A stretch of 39,610 nt of DNA from Clostridia bacterium (GCA_900755895.1 CAAEIG010000115.1:1-39610), one strand, 5' to 3'. Positions 7,991 through 17,606 are shown, counted from the stretch's first letter. Program-made: numbers and translations. Notes: generated by a model not told the origin, from the letters alone.

Positions 7991-8032
7991 AACAAAAAAA
8001 GCACCCACCCGGGACAAACATCCGGGTGGGTG
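7991..8032 (-). terminator. Terminator downstream of DUF6075 gene
   Basis: Minus-strand hairpin CACCCACCCGG/CCGGGTGGGTG followed by CTTTTTTTG. It ends transcription from the DUF6075 gene. The 200-base stretch between (8033-8234) has further small hairpins (for example GGCGC-ACAC-GCGCC) and may be a structured 3' tail. Confidence 0.85.
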
Positions 8033-8234
8033 AGAAGGTCATATTCGCAAGCCTGAAAGAAGAGGGCGGTTCACCTCCCAGAAACCAGGTTTGGGAACTC
8101 ACCCGCACGATCTCACGGATGGCTCGCGGCCTGATTAGCCGGGAATCGGAAATCCGTTCACAAGGCGGGGCGCGTGTGCGCCGATGCGATGGGAGACTTT
8201 GCTGATGCTATTTTATGTGCGGCACCGTCCAAAA

Positions 8235-8663
8235 TCAAAGGGTTTTCCCGAAATAGGGAATTTTGTTTTGTTGGAGCCTGGCATATTCTGGGAAACGAAT
8301 GCGGAGCGCCTCGAAGAACGCCTCCATGAGTTCGCAGCAAAACAGGTTGTCCGGGAGATATTCCTCCGTGGCGCCACTCCCGCCATCTGAGCCGCAGCCG
8401 TTCCAAAGGTTGAAGGCGAGGCGGGTGACCCGGAGCGATGTGCCGGTCTGCCAGCCCGCCTCGGCTGCCTCCGGGCGGATGGACCAGTCGCTCCAATCGA
8501 AGATATTGGAGAAATGGTCCCGGGTCTCAGCCGTGAGCCCGCAAAGGTACGCCAGCGACTCAAAATAGCTGTCTTGGCGTTTCTTCCGCCTTTTGGCTTC
8601 GGCCAACTGGTCCAGGAAAAAATCCTTGTGCTCGACCGAAGAAAAGAAAAACTCAGCCTCCAT
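8235..8663 (-). CDS. DUF6075 family protein
   Basis: 142 residues from ATG at 8663 with AGGGGAG upstream. It follows the DUF6075 pattern: FFSSVEHKDFFLDQL, SYFESLAYLCGLTAETRDHF, a GWQTGTSLRVTRLAFNLWNG core, and EEYLPDNLFCCELMEAFFEALRIRFPEY. DUF6075 genes are common on Clostridial plasmids and conjugative elements. No activity is established for the family to my knowledge. A promoter TTGCGC-18 bases-TATACT lies just upstream, so it is probably a single-gene unit ending at the terminator at 7991. Confidence 0.75.
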   Translation of the reverse strand: MEAEFFFSSVEHKDFFLDQLAEAKRRKKRQDSYFESLAYLCGLTAETRDHFSNIFDWSDWSIRPEAAEAGWQTGTSLRVTRLAFNLWNGCGSDGGSGATEEYLPDNLFCCELMEAFFEALRIRFPEYARLQQNKIPYFGKTL

Positions 8664-8747
8664 GCGTATCCGCTCCCCTACTCTAATTTTGTAGCTCCCA
8701 GTATAGCACAACAACAGAGCCCTGCGCAAGCGGCAGTGTTCTGGCAG

Positions 8748-8848
8748 GTCTCACGGACCCGACACAGGTTCCCACGAGGGAACCGGCCCGCGGCAAGAGC
8801 CTCCGGCAAAAGAGAAAATCCACGCCCGTTATCTTCGTTAAAAAAGAC
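8748..8848 (-). repeat. Intergenic hairpin repeat copy 3
   Basis: Minus-strand copy: TCTTTTTTAACGAAGATAA start, hairpin GGTTCC-CTCGT-GGGAACC, end CTGTGTCGGGTCCGTGAGAC. It lies 5' of the DUF6075 promoter and faces the variant copy at 8951. Confidence 0.75.
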
Positions 8849-8950
8849 GGATACCTTCCAAAGAAGAGAGACCAGCCCTGCAAAAGACCGCCCTCTCCCC
8901 TACTACTTCCGTTGAACGCAACAAAGGGGGCTCGGTCATAGCCGAGAAGC

Positions 8951-9021
8951 TGATTCTCTCACCGAACTAAAGTTCGGGAGCGTCCTGTAGCTCCCTGTAG
9001 GGAGCCTATGTGGGCTACGGT
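8951..9021 (+). repeat. Variant repeat with SOS-box-like palindrome, copy A
   Basis: Shares a 31-base block (one mismatch) with 21067-21097 and 35170-35200; its core CGAACTAAAGTTCG at 8963-8976 fits the Firmicute LexA box pattern CGAAC-N4-GTTCG. The next 40 bases (GGGAGCCTATGTGGGC after a CTCCC arm) are almost identical to copy C and resemble the 3' half of the main repeat family. It sits just after the ATP-grasp gene stop. Confidence 0.7.
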
Positions 9022-9771
9022 TCAGTGACTCTTTTGCCGCTGCAGTTCACCCAACCAGGCGTCACGCGCCATGCTCACCATCTTTGGTCCTTCGAATCCA
9101 TACAGGCCGCAGGCAATGAATGGATGGCATTCGATAGCCACCGTCCGGCCGCCCTCCAGCAGGACCGCCACATCCAGAGCCAAGGCTGGGTATTCCCGGA
9201 GAGTGTCTGCCATGTCCTGTACAACTACCGCGTCTGGGGCCAGCCAGCGCTCCATGAAGTAGGGCCGGATGTCCATGACGCGCCCCCTGGAGATGAAGAC
9301 GCGCCATTCGGATGTGAACTGAGACTGGATCATCTGAGAGACGAACAGCAGCTCGTCGTCAGGAATCTCCCCAAGCAGCCGCTCCTCATAAGGCATCGCC
9401 TCGAACCGCTTAGGATGGCGGCTGGGCTTCAGCAGCAGCGGCCCAAATTCGGCTCTCAGCTTGGGCAGTTCAGCCTTGGACACATCCCGGAATACCCGGC
9501 GGCCCAGGAACGGCTCATGCTCCAGCTCAAGCGGAATATTCATGGCTTCTATCGGTCCCAGCCCCATCTGGGACAAATACTGGTTCACGAACTCGATGCC
9601 GCCTACCGGGACGATTGTCCTGGCTGCCTGCCCGGTCAGGGCCAGGGTACAGCCAAACTTCTCCTCATTCGCCAACCAGTTAGCCTCGTTGCAAGACTCC
9701 GGGAATGGAGCGGCCAGCGAAACTGGCCACCCGTTCCGGTCCTTCTGCAGCAAAAACAAAGTATCAGGCAC
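9022..9771 (-). CDS. ATP-grasp domain protein (DUF4343-like)
   Basis: 249 residues from GTG at 9771, chosen because AGGAGG precedes it and the GTG overlaps the secA stop region by 8 bases (translational coupling). The longer open frame upstream lies inside secA. Features of the ATP-grasp fold: LLLKPSRHPKRFEAM (nucleotide-binding Lys), SQFTSEWRVFISRGRVMDIRPY, and a C-terminal ALDVAVLLEGG then AIECHPFIACGLYGF, the place where metal-binding acidic/Asn residues occur. Such enzymes join a carboxylate to an amine or thiol using ATP. The substrate is unknown. Last gene of the recG-DUF2325-DUF2325-secA operon; no clean terminator follows, only the hairpin repeat at 8951. Confidence 0.65.
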   Translation of the reverse strand: MPDTLFLLQKDRNGWPVSLAAPFPESCNEANWLANEEKFGCTLALTGQAARTIVPVGGIEFVNQYLSQMGLGPIEAMNIPLELEHEPFLGRRVFRDVSKAELPKLRAEFGPLLLKPSRHPKRFEAMPYEERLLGEIPDDELLFVSQMIQSQFTSEWRVFISRGRVMDIRPYFMERWLAPDAVVVQDMADTLREYPALALDVAVLLEGGRTVAIECHPFIACGLYGFEGPKMVSMARDAWLGELQRQKSH

Positions 9772-12358
9772 TGTTTTTTGCCTCCTCCTTAGGCGGGTGG
9801 ATGCTGAACAGGGCGTAGATGGTCTCCATCTTGATGGCATCCACCGTCGCTTCAAACATGTCGTAGCCTTCCTTTTTGTAGGCGACCACCGGGTCCGTCT
9901 GAGCATAAGCTCGGAGCGTAATTCCCTTCTTCAGCTCCTCCATGGCGTCCAGGTGATCCATCCAGTTCTTGTCGATGGACCGGAGCAGGAACAGCCGCTC
10001 CAGTTGGCGGAACTGCTCGGTTCCAAACTCATTCTCCTTGCGCTGGTATCCGGCCACGGCCGACTCATAGAGTGCCTCCGTCAGCTTGTCCAACCCCATC
10101 GTCTTGAGCTCCTCGGTTGTCAGGTGGAACTCATCCGGCAGCATCCACATGGCCCGGTAGGGCTTCAGCATCTCCTGGAACCGCAGCGCATCCAGCTCCA
10201 TATTCTCATTCAGATTGGCAAGAATATTGTTGCGGATGACCTTGTGCAGCATCTTGAGGATCTGCTCGTGGACATCCAGGCCATCCAGGACTTGCTGGCG
10301 CTGCTCATAAATGACCTTGCGCTGGGTATTCATCACATCATCGTACTCCAGTACCCGCTTCCGGGCCTGGAAATGTTGGGATTCTACCTGCCGCTGCGCG
10401 CTCTCGATGGCCCCTGAGAGGATCTTGGCGTCAATGGGCGTATCATCATCCACACCCAGTTTATCCAGGATGCCCTCCACCCGGCCGGCTCCAAACAGGC
10501 GCATGATGTCGTCCTCCAGGGACAGGTAGAAGCGACTCTCGCCAGGGTCACCCTGGCGGCCGGCGCGGCCGCGCAGCTGATTGTCGATACGCCTGGCCTC
10601 ATGCCGCTCGGTGCCCAAAATGAACAGACCGCCCAGCAGTTGAACGGCCTTGGCCGCCGTGCTGGTCTGGAGCCGGTATTTAGCCTCTGTCTCCACATAT
10701 TCACGCCGCAGCTTCAGTATCTCCTCATTGTCTGTATCGGCATAGCTGGCAGCTTCAGCCAACAGCTTCTCAGAGACGCCATTCTTGAGCATTTCCTCCC
10801 TAGCCAGGAACTCAGGGTTGCCGCCCAGCATGATATCGGTACCGCGGCCAGCCATATTGGTAGCAACGGTCACAGCGCCCAGCTTACCGGCCTGGGCCAC
10901 GATGCGGGCCTCATGCTCGTGGTTCTTAGCATTGAGGACATTATGGGGGATACCCTTCTGCCGCAGCAGCTTGGACAGCTCCTCCGATTTCTCAATGGAA
11001 ACAGTACCCACCAACACCGGCTGTCCCCGGTCGTGGCAGTCCTCAATCTTCTCGACGATGGCCCGGAGCTTGCCGGCGGCCGTGCGATAGACGGCGTCCG
11101 GGTGGTCCTTGCGGATGACAGGCTTGTTGGTAGGGATCTCCACCACATCCAAACAGTAGGTGTTCCCAAATTCTTCCCTCTCGGTCATGGCTGTACCAGT
11201 CATGCCGGACAGCTTATCGTACAGCCGGAAGAAATTCTGGAAAGTGATGGTAGCGTAGGTCTTGGACTCGTTAGCGATCTGGACGCCCTCCTTGGCCTCG
11301 ATGGCTTGGTGCAGCCCTTCATTGTAGCGCCGCCCTGGCATCACGCGCCCAGTGAACTCATCCACAATGACCACTTCGCCGTTGCGTACAACATAGTCAA
11401 TATCCCGGCGCATCACACCCCTGGCCCGGAGCGCCTGGTTGATGTGGTGGACCAGGGTCGTATTCTCGATGTCACCCAGATTCTTGACATGGAACGCAGC
11501 CTCGGCCTTGCGAATGCCGCGGGCTGTGAGGGTGGCGGTACGGGCCTTCTCGTCCACGATATAGTCTACATCAATGTCTGGCGCCTCTTCCTCCTTGGCG
11601 TCCACGCTGGCAATACGGCGGCACTTGAGGGATTGCACAAACTGGTCAGCCATCATGTACATGGGACTGGCCGCCTCTGCCTGCCCGGAGATGATGAGGG
11701 GTGTTCTGGCCTCGTCGATGAGGATCGAGTCGACCTCATCCACGATGGCGAACCGGTGACTGCGCTGGACCTGCCCTTCCCTGGAAACAGACATATTGTC
11801 TCGCAAGTAATCGAACCCAAACTCATTATTGGTCCCATAGGTGATATCGGCCTTGTAGGCAGCCATCTTCTCAAAGGGCGGCTGGTTCTGATAGATGAGG
11901 CCGACCGTCAGTGCCAGGAACCGGTAGATCTTGCCCATCTGCTCAGAGTCGCGCTTGGCCAGGTAGTCGTTAACAGTGACCACATGAACGCCCTTCCCGG
12001 ATAGGCCGTTCAGAAAGGCGGGCAAGGCCGCCACCAGCGTCTTGCCCTCGCCTGTCCGCATCTCGGCAATCCGCCCCTGGTGGAGAATTATTCCGCCAAT
12101 CAGCTGCACCCGGTATGGATACATACCAAGTACCCGCCGGGCCGCCTCACGGCAGACAGCAAAGGCGTCAGGGAGGATATCGTCCAGGGTCTCCCCTGCC
12201 GACAGCCGGGCCCGGAGGGCATCTGTCTGCCCCTGGAGCTCGCCGTCCCCCATATTCGCATATTTACTGGACAACGATTCGATTTTATCCACGATCGGCA
12301 TGATCGCCTTAACTTCGCGCTGGGAAGAAGTCCCAAATAGCTTCTCAAAAATATTCAT
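9764..12358 (-). CDS. secA: Preprotein translocase ATPase SecA, lacking SEC-C tail
   Basis: 864 residues. Motor protein that drives unfolded preproteins through SecYEG. Walker A RTGEGKT at residues 101-107, DEVDSILIDEARTPL (Walker B and following) at 207-221, NMAGRGTDIMLGGNPE, GTERHEARRIDNQLRGRAGR (motif VI), EYDDVMNTQRKVIYEQR in the helical scaffold, and a helical wing domain (RSIDKNWMDHLDAMEELK). It stops at HPPKEEAKNSA, without the Cys-rich SEC-C zinc motif that binds SecB or ribosomes; many Firmicute SecA proteins have that tail. Start ATG 12358 after TAAGGAA. It lies in an accessory-looking operon rather than next to the usual prfB or hpf neighbours, so it is probably a second secA. Overlaps the next gene. 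Confidence 0.95.
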   Translation of the reverse strand: MNIFEKLFGTSSQREVKAIMPIVDKIESLSSKYANMGDGELQGQTDALRARLSAGETLDDILPDAFAVCREAARRVLGMYPYRVQLIGGIILHQGRIAEMRTGEGKTLVAALPAFLNGLSGKGVHVVTVNDYLAKRDSEQMGKIYRFLALTVGLIYQNQPPFEKMAAYKADITYGTNNEFGFDYLRDNMSVSREGQVQRSHRFAIVDEVDSILIDEARTPLIISGQAEAASPMYMMADQFVQSLKCRRIASVDAKEEEAPDIDVDYIVDEKARTATLTARGIRKAEAAFHVKNLGDIENTTLVHHINQALRARGVMRRDIDYVVRNGEVVIVDEFTGRVMPGRRYNEGLHQAIEAKEGVQIANESKTYATITFQNFFRLYDKLSGMTGTAMTEREEFGNTYCLDVVEIPTNKPVIRKDHPDAVYRTAAGKLRAIVEKIEDCHDRGQPVLVGTVSIEKSEELSKLLRQKGIPHNVLNAKNHEHEARIVAQAGKLGAVTVATNMAGRGTDIMLGGNPEFLAREEMLKNGVSEKLLAEAASYADTDNEEILKLRREYVETEAKYRLQTSTAAKAVQLLGGLFILGTERHEARRIDNQLRGRAGRQGDPGESRFYLSLEDDIMRLFGAGRVEGILDKLGVDDDTPIDAKILSGAIESAQRQVESQHFQARKRVLEYDDVMNTQRKVIYEQRQQVLDGLDVHEQILKMLHKVIRNNILANLNENMELDALRFQEMLKPYRAMWMLPDEFHLTTEELKTMGLDKLTEALYESAVAGYQRKENEFGTEQFRQLERLFLLRSIDKNWMDHLDAMEELKKGITLRAYAQTDPVVAYKKEGYDMFEATVDAIKMETIYALFSIHPPKEEAKNSA

Positions 12359-12399
12359 GTTTCCTTACAGGCCCGGATAGGGCCCACCCTCCTTCTCAG

Positions 12400-13995
12400 T
12401 CAAAAAATCTGCTCCGCCAGCGACCGGCAGATACTGCTTGGGCCGTTGAAGTTGACCAGCAGCATCGGGATGCCGGTGCCCTTGATGACCGACTTGGCCT
12501 GCTCATAGCTCTTGTGGGAGACATACTTGGACAGGATGACCACCGCATCGGCGGAGGATAGAGTGTCAGGCAGCCACTCGTTGACGGCGAAGAACCGCCA
12601 TTCGGGGAACAGCTTCCGGAGCACCCGTTGAGTATTGCTGTGGCCGCCGACGATGACTAGCTTCTTGCCGGAGAGTTTCTGGTAGGCGTCTTCACCGATG
12701 CGTTCCCGCACGCCTGTGGGGGCCGGAGGGGCGTCCTGCTCCAACAGGTCCTCATCATCCAGGAACGGGTCTTGCTCCTCGATCATGCTGATAAGCTGGG
12801 CGTTGATCTCGTTGAAGGCAGCCTGCCCCTCGCTGACTGTTGCGGACAACTGCTTGTTCTCCTCCTGGGCTTTGGCAAGGGCCGTCTTTGTCCGTTCCAG
12901 GTCGATGGCAACCGAGTCGGCCTTCTTCCGGGCCTTGGCTACCTCCTCTTTCATGGCCGTAACTTCTTCATTATATGCAGAAGACCGTTTAGTCTCCCGC
13001 CGCTCCTCCTCAATAGCCTGCTCCATGCCGGCCACATCCTTGGCGTGCGCGTCCTTTTCGGCCATCAGCGCCTTACTCAGCCGGGATGTGGCGTCAGTCA
13101 GCTTGGCGTTTTCAGCTCTGACCTCATTGAAGGCCCTGACGGCAGGCAGGACTGTCTCCCGGGCTGCCTCAAAGTAGCGGTCCTTGCGCCGGTCCACCCG
13201 TCTGGTCATCGGCTCGACCTCCAGCCCGCTGCTGCGGACATAGAAAATGGTGGACATTAGTTCCTGGAACCGAGGCTGGCAGGAGGCCACGGCCATGAAC
13301 GAGGGGTTCAGGCAGCTGGCCTGCCGAGCCGGTGATGAAGACGGGTCGGCAGTGACCGTTGCGTCGTCGGAGAGGATGGTCGTCCACACAGTTGCCATCT
13401 CCCCCTCAAAGGAGAAATTGGGGGTACCGACCATCAGCATGAAAACATAGTTCATCATTTCCTTGTACAGGTCCATGAGTTCTTTGCCGGAGCGGGTTTC
13501 AGAAGGATGAGTGGGCACATTCTCTTGATCTCTAACATCGAACTTTCTGCCCAGCCTCGGCTGCGGGATCGCGGCCTTTAGTTCCTTGTTGACCATATCA
13601 AAGAGCTTGGCGTGGTTCTTCTTGGCATTGGGAAATACACGCCGCACATATTGCTGAAAGACATTCTTACAATACCGCGTTTCTTTTGCAGTGGCGGCCA
13701 TGATCAGCCCCAGATGCGCTGGATCCATGATATTCTGCCAGGGACGGAATGCAGGACCGTCTCCGCGGAGGCAGGCAGCATACTCCTCCCGCTTCCCAAA
13801 CTTCTTGAAGTACTGATCCAGCTGTTCCTCCAGGTCAGCGAATGCGTCGTTGATTTTCTTATTGGAGAACCAGCAGGGCCGGAAATGGATCAGTATTGCA
13901 TTCATGATATAGAGCGTGCAGCAGCTTTCGCTCTCATTTTCGATTGATTCGATCTCTTTTTGGACGATGACATCCATGAGGAATTGTTTATCCAT
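12400..13995 (-). CDS. Coiled-coil protein with C-terminal DUF2325 domain (copy b)
   Basis: 531 residues, ATG 13995 after AAGGAGAG. Three parts: a globular N-terminal region (1-280) with no recognised fold, a long coiled coil (about 285-410: ENAKLTDATSRLSKALMAEK, SVAIDLERTKTALAKAQEEN), and a C-terminal DUF2325 domain (about 445-531: KKLVIVGGHSNTQRVLRKLF, SSADAVVILSKYVSHKSYEQ, GTGIPMLLVNFNGPSSICRS). DUF2325 is a Rossmann-like fold; the GGH and VSH motifs may bind a ligand or metal. No membrane segment. Clear paralogue of the next gene upstream: both share CLNP, FYVRSS and the FLDEDDLxEQDAPPAP linker. Function unknown. Confidence 0.7.
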   Translation of the reverse strand: MDKQFLMDVIVQKEIESIENESESCCTLYIMNAILIHFRPCWFSNKKINDAFADLEEQLDQYFKKFGKREEYAACLRGDGPAFRPWQNIMDPAHLGLIMAATAKETRYCKNVFQQYVRRVFPNAKKNHAKLFDMVNKELKAAIPQPRLGRKFDVRDQENVPTHPSETRSGKELMDLYKEMMNYVFMLMVGTPNFSFEGEMATVWTTILSDDATVTADPSSSPARQASCLNPSFMAVASCQPRFQELMSTIFYVRSSGLEVEPMTRRVDRRKDRYFEAARETVLPAVRAFNEVRAENAKLTDATSRLSKALMAEKDAHAKDVAGMEQAIEEERRETKRSSAYNEEVTAMKEEVAKARKKADSVAIDLERTKTALAKAQEENKQLSATVSEGQAAFNEINAQLISMIEEQDPFLDDEDLLEQDAPPAPTGVRERIGEDAYQKLSGKKLVIVGGHSNTQRVLRKLFPEWRFFAVNEWLPDTLSSADAVVILSKYVSHKSYEQAKSVIKGTGIPMLLVNFNGPSSICRSLAEQIF

Positions 13996-14006
13996 AATGA
14001 CTCTCC

Positions 14007-15680
14007 TTAAATCATTTTGGCAATGGCTTGGCAGATGCTGGTAGGCCCATTGTAGCTGATAGTGAGCATGGGGATGTCGGCGCTCTTGACGGCGGCCCGG
14101 GCCTGCTCGACATTTTTGTGGGAGGTGTATCGGGCCAGGATGGCGACTGCATCCACAGCAGTCATGGAGTCGGTGAGCTTTTCATCGACGGCAAAGAACC
14201 GCCAGTTGGGGAACAGCTCCCGGAGCACCCGCTGGGTGTTGGCATGGCCGCCTACGACCACCAGCCGCTTACCGGCCAGCTTTTCATAGGCCTCATCGCC
14301 AATGCGCTCACGCACCCCGGAGGGAGCCGGAGGCGCGTCCTGCTCCCGCAGGTCGTCTTCATCCAGAAACACACCGTCCTCCCACAGCAGATTGATGTAC
14401 TGCTCATTGATCTCATTGTAGGAAGCCTGGCTTGCCTTGAGGTTCTCAGACAGCTGCTTATTCTTCTCCTGCAGCTTGGACAGGTCTGCCTTGGTTCGCT
14501 CCAGGTCTACCTCATACTTCTGCCGGACGGCTACCAGTTCCTCCTTGAGTTTGGACAGCTCCTGCTCCAGTTCAGGGGCGGCTGTCCGCTTGGACATCTC
14601 GTTCAGCTGAGCCTGCAAAGCCATGTTCTCCGCCTCAGCTTTATCCATCTGGATTTTCATCTTTTCCCGTCCCATAAGCGCGTTTCCGGCTATGTTGACC
14701 TGAAACTGTATCTCTTCATCCATTCCTTCCATGATGGGGGCAAGGACGGTATCATGCAATGTAAAGTACCGGGACCGATCCTCGCTGTTTCTGCTATACA
14801 GAGGCGTGACCGGCAGTTGGCTGCTACGCACATAGAAGATAGTAGAGAGCAGCCGCCGAAACTCAGGACGGCAGAGGTAACAGACCATAGGCTCAGGGTT
14901 CAGACAAGTTGCATCCCGGGCAAACAGGCTGTCGATGTCTACTTCTCTGAAGTTCTCTTCCTCCATATAGGACCAGCGCATATTCTCCGGAAGGATCGCG
15001 TCTGAATAGGGCGTCTCGGGCATGAGGATGGTGATATACCGCCACATCTCATACATGAAGTCCCGCTTCTCCCCGGTATTGAGTTGCTGGAAGGGCAGTT
15101 CCCTCATAGGCAGGATGCCCGCCGCGGAAAGACCCGGATATTGGACAACCGAATCCAGCATGGAGCTGATGCGCTCTTGGAGCGGCGCCACGGCGGGTTT
15201 GATCTTGGGTGTTGACAGCACCATGGGCGCCTCTTTGGGTTTAGGGAATGCCCAACGCAGGAATTTGGACATGGTGCGCATGACAAATTTTCGGTCCTTG
15301 GTTTCCTTGGATATGTGGAGTCCAATATCCTGCGGAGGGATGACTCCTCTGTTAAGCTCGTCGCAGCACCGGATCTCTCCTACATCAAAGGATTTGCAGG
15401 TCCCACTTTCCACCACTATTTTAGAGCTCTTTGCAATCGAGGAAAAGAAAGCATCCCGTCCAGCTTTCTCTCGGTAGGCGGAAAGCTGGCTGCACAGGTC
15501 AGCAAAGGCAGGCTCAAACTTCTCGCTCTGGAACCAGTCGGGACGCAAGTATGCCAGTACGCTGCTGTACAGATAGGCATCGATCAAGGGCCCCTCCAAG
15601 GGGAGCGTCTCCGGGCCTTTACCCTCCAATACTGTTGCCAGAAAGTCAGCATAATCGATCATAATTTCCTGTTTTGTCAT
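14007..15680 (-). CDS. Coiled-coil protein with C-terminal DUF2325 domain (copy a)
   Basis: 557 residues, ATG 15680 after AAAGGAG, six bases from the recG stop. Same plan as copy b: N-terminal globular part (1-330, shared CLNPEPMVCYLCRPEFRRLL), coiled coil (about 340-460: QMDKAEAENMALQAQLNEMS and VDLERTKADLSKLQEKNKQL), acidic linker and DUF2325 domain (RLVVVGGHANTQRVLRELF, AVDAVAILARYTSHKNVEQA, SYNGPTSICQAIAKMI). Two diverged copies kept in tandem suggest a heteromer. Operon position between recG and secA is the only functional clue. Confidence 0.7.
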   Translation of the reverse strand: MTKQEIMIDYADFLATVLEGKGPETLPLEGPLIDAYLYSSVLAYLRPDWFQSEKFEPAFADLCSQLSAYREKAGRDAFFSSIAKSSKIVVESGTCKSFDVGEIRCCDELNRGVIPPQDIGLHISKETKDRKFVMRTMSKFLRWAFPKPKEAPMVLSTPKIKPAVAPLQERISSMLDSVVQYPGLSAAGILPMRELPFQQLNTGEKRDFMYEMWRYITILMPETPYSDAILPENMRWSYMEEENFREVDIDSLFARDATCLNPEPMVCYLCRPEFRRLLSTIFYVRSSQLPVTPLYSRNSEDRSRYFTLHDTVLAPIMEGMDEEIQFQVNIAGNALMGREKMKIQMDKAEAENMALQAQLNEMSKRTAAPELEQELSKLKEELVAVRQKYEVDLERTKADLSKLQEKNKQLSENLKASQASYNEINEQYINLLWEDGVFLDEDDLREQDAPPAPSGVRERIGDEAYEKLAGKRLVVVGGHANTQRVLRELFPNWRFFAVDEKLTDSMTAVDAVAILARYTSHKNVEQARAAVKSADIPMLTISYNGPTSICQAIAKMI

Positions 15681-15686
15681 ACCAGG

Positions 15687-17606
15687 TCACTCCTTTGTTT
15701 GAAAATAATTGCGGATAGCGGCTGCCAGCTTCGGGTAACGGAGGATCATGTCCACGACCTTGGATTCACCTGTCTGCTCGCTGCCCAGAATGTCGCCTGG
15801 GCCCCGCAGCTGCAGGTCCACTTCGGCGATCTTGAAACCGCTGTGGAACATGGTCATGGCCGCCAGCTTCTCATTGGAGGTATCGCTGACCAGGCAGCAG
15901 TAGCCTTGGTCGCCTTTGCGACCCACGCGGCCACGGAGCTGGTGTAGAGCCGCCAATCCAAACCGATTGGCGTTCATCACGGCAATGGCAGTGGCATTGG
16001 GAACATTGACGCCAACCTCCACAATGGTGGTAGAAACCAGAATCTGGATCTCGTTGCGGGCAAACCGGTCGATTACGGCCAGCACATCCTTCTGTTTCAT
16101 ATCACCGCTGATACTGTCAGCCTTGTACATGGGAGCATTGTCACGGAGGAACTGCTGGACCTCCTCCACGACCGTCTTAACGGACAGGACATCCTTGAAC
16201 CGCTCGCTCTCAGAGTCCTCAATGAAGGGGCAGACGATATACGCCTGATGTCCCAGCTTCACCTGCTCCAGCAGTTTCTGATAAACATCCGGCCGCTTAT
16301 GGTCCACGGTAGTAATGACTGTCTTGCGGCCCTTGGGCATCGTCTGGATGGTGATAATATCCAGGCAGTCGCCGTAGACGGAGGAGGCATAGCTGCGGGG
16401 GATAGGGGTAGCGGTCATGGAGATGTGATGAGCGCCAGTTTTGTCAAACTCGGACAACAGCGCTTTCTGAGCAGCACCAAACCGGTGTTCCTCGTCCACG
16501 ATGGACAGGGCCAGGTTCCGAAACTGAAGCTCCGGAGAGAGGACAGCGTGAGTACCAATGAGGATGCTGATGCTGCCGTCAGCCAGCCCTGCCAGGATCT
16601 TCTTCCGGGCTTTGCCCTTTGCCTCACCGGTCAGCAAGGCGATGCCATCGGCCCCGGCCAGGTTGGACATCTCATCGTAGTGCTGCTTGGCCAGTACCAG
16701 GGTGGGAGCCATAATAATCGTCTGACCGCCATTCTCCCGTGCGCAGAGGGCCGCAATGAGGGCAACTGCTGTTTTGCCGCAGCCAACATCGCCAGAGACC
16801 AGAGCGTTCAGAGGCGTCTCCTGGTTCATGCCGTCGTAAATGGACTCCACAGCTTTACTTTGGTCCACGGTCAGCTCGAAAGGCAGGCTCTTGATGAAGG
16901 CGTCCATGGCTTCCCGTTTGGGCATCAGCTTGGCCCGAACGAACGCTTTGTTCTGGCGCCGCTTGAACAGAGCCTCGTAGAAATCATATATCTGCTCAAA
17001 GTTCATCCGGCGGCTGGCCTTCTTCCAGGAGTCCTCGCTGGAGGGCCGGTGCATCTCCTGGTAGGCTGCGACACGCTCCATAAGACCCATAGCCTTGGCC
17101 ACAGCATCCTTCTCGGTCCAGGCTGCAGTGGCGGCCATCACAGAGAGGCTGGCGCTGATCTTCTCAGACAGGTATTTATCGGACATGCCTGTAATCTTGG
17201 AGTAACAGGGATGGATGTGGGCCAGCTTATTCTCGCCCTGGCAGACCATGACCGGCTGCACCATCTGCGGCTGGCCATTGTAGAAGCTAATTTTGCCACA
17301 GAAGGTCCATAGTGCGCCGCGCTCAAAGGAATCCTTGAAGAAACAGCCGCCAAACCAGGAGATATAGATATAGCCGCTGCCGTCGTCCAGCTGGAGAGAG
17401 AACTTGGCATTATCATAGATGCGGGTAACAACTCCATCGATCCGGCAGACATCTCCATCCATCAAATCCTTAATCTTCTTCTTGGTGCGGAAGTCCTGGT
17501 ACTTGCGTGGAAAGAAAGCGGCCAATTCTTCCACACTGGTGATATGCTTTTTCTCAAACTGTTTCTCCTTTGCGGGAGAAACCTGGATTTTACTCAGTGG
17601 AATCAT
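15687..17606 (-). CDS. recG: RecG-like ATP-dependent DNA helicase
   Basis: 639 residues, somewhat shorter than typical RecG (about 680-690). N-terminal OB-fold wedge (CRIDGVVTRIYDNAKFSLQL, YIYISWFGG), then a two-lobe helicase: Walker A SGDVGCGKTAVA at 271-282, Walker B DEEHRFG at 371-377 (RecG proteins more often have DEQH), MTATPIPRS, STTIVEVGVNVPNATAI, and QLRGRVGRKGDQGYCCLV, then the RecG C-terminal signature DLQLRGPGDILGSEQ. RecG remodels stalled forks and R-loops. The divergent sequence and neighbours suggest a replicon-borne paralogue rather than the housekeeping copy. Start ATG 17606 after AAAGGAGTG. First gene of the secA operon. Confidence 0.9.
   Translation of the reverse strand: MIPLSKIQVSPAKEKQFEKKHITSVEELAAFFPRKYQDFRTKKKIKDLMDGDVCRIDGVVTRIYDNAKFSLQLDDGSGYIYISWFGGCFFKDSFERGALWTFCGKISFYNGQPQMVQPVMVCQGENKLAHIHPCYSKITGMSDKYLSEKISASLSVMAATAAWTEKDAVAKAMGLMERVAAYQEMHRPSSEDSWKKASRRMNFEQIYDFYEALFKRRQNKAFVRAKLMPKREAMDAFIKSLPFELTVDQSKAVESIYDGMNQETPLNALVSGDVGCGKTAVALIAALCARENGGQTIIMAPTLVLAKQHYDEMSNLAGADGIALLTGEAKGKARKKILAGLADGSISILIGTHAVLSPELQFRNLALSIVDEEHRFGAAQKALLSEFDKTGAHHISMTATPIPRSYASSVYGDCLDIITIQTMPKGRKTVITTVDHKRPDVYQKLLEQVKLGHQAYIVCPFIEDSESERFKDVLSVKTVVEEVQQFLRDNAPMYKADSISGDMKQKDVLAVIDRFARNEIQILVSTTIVEVGVNVPNATAIAVMNANRFGLAALHQLRGRVGRKGDQGYCCLVSDTSNEKLAAMTMFHSGFKIAEVDLQLRGPGDILGSEQTGESKVVDMILRYPKLAAAIRNYFQTKE

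Noticed and set aside
9772..9906. N-terminal extension of the ATP-grasp frame into secA
   Set aside because: Arg/Ser-rich shadow of the secA coding strand; the GTG at 9771 has a ribosome site and fits the family.
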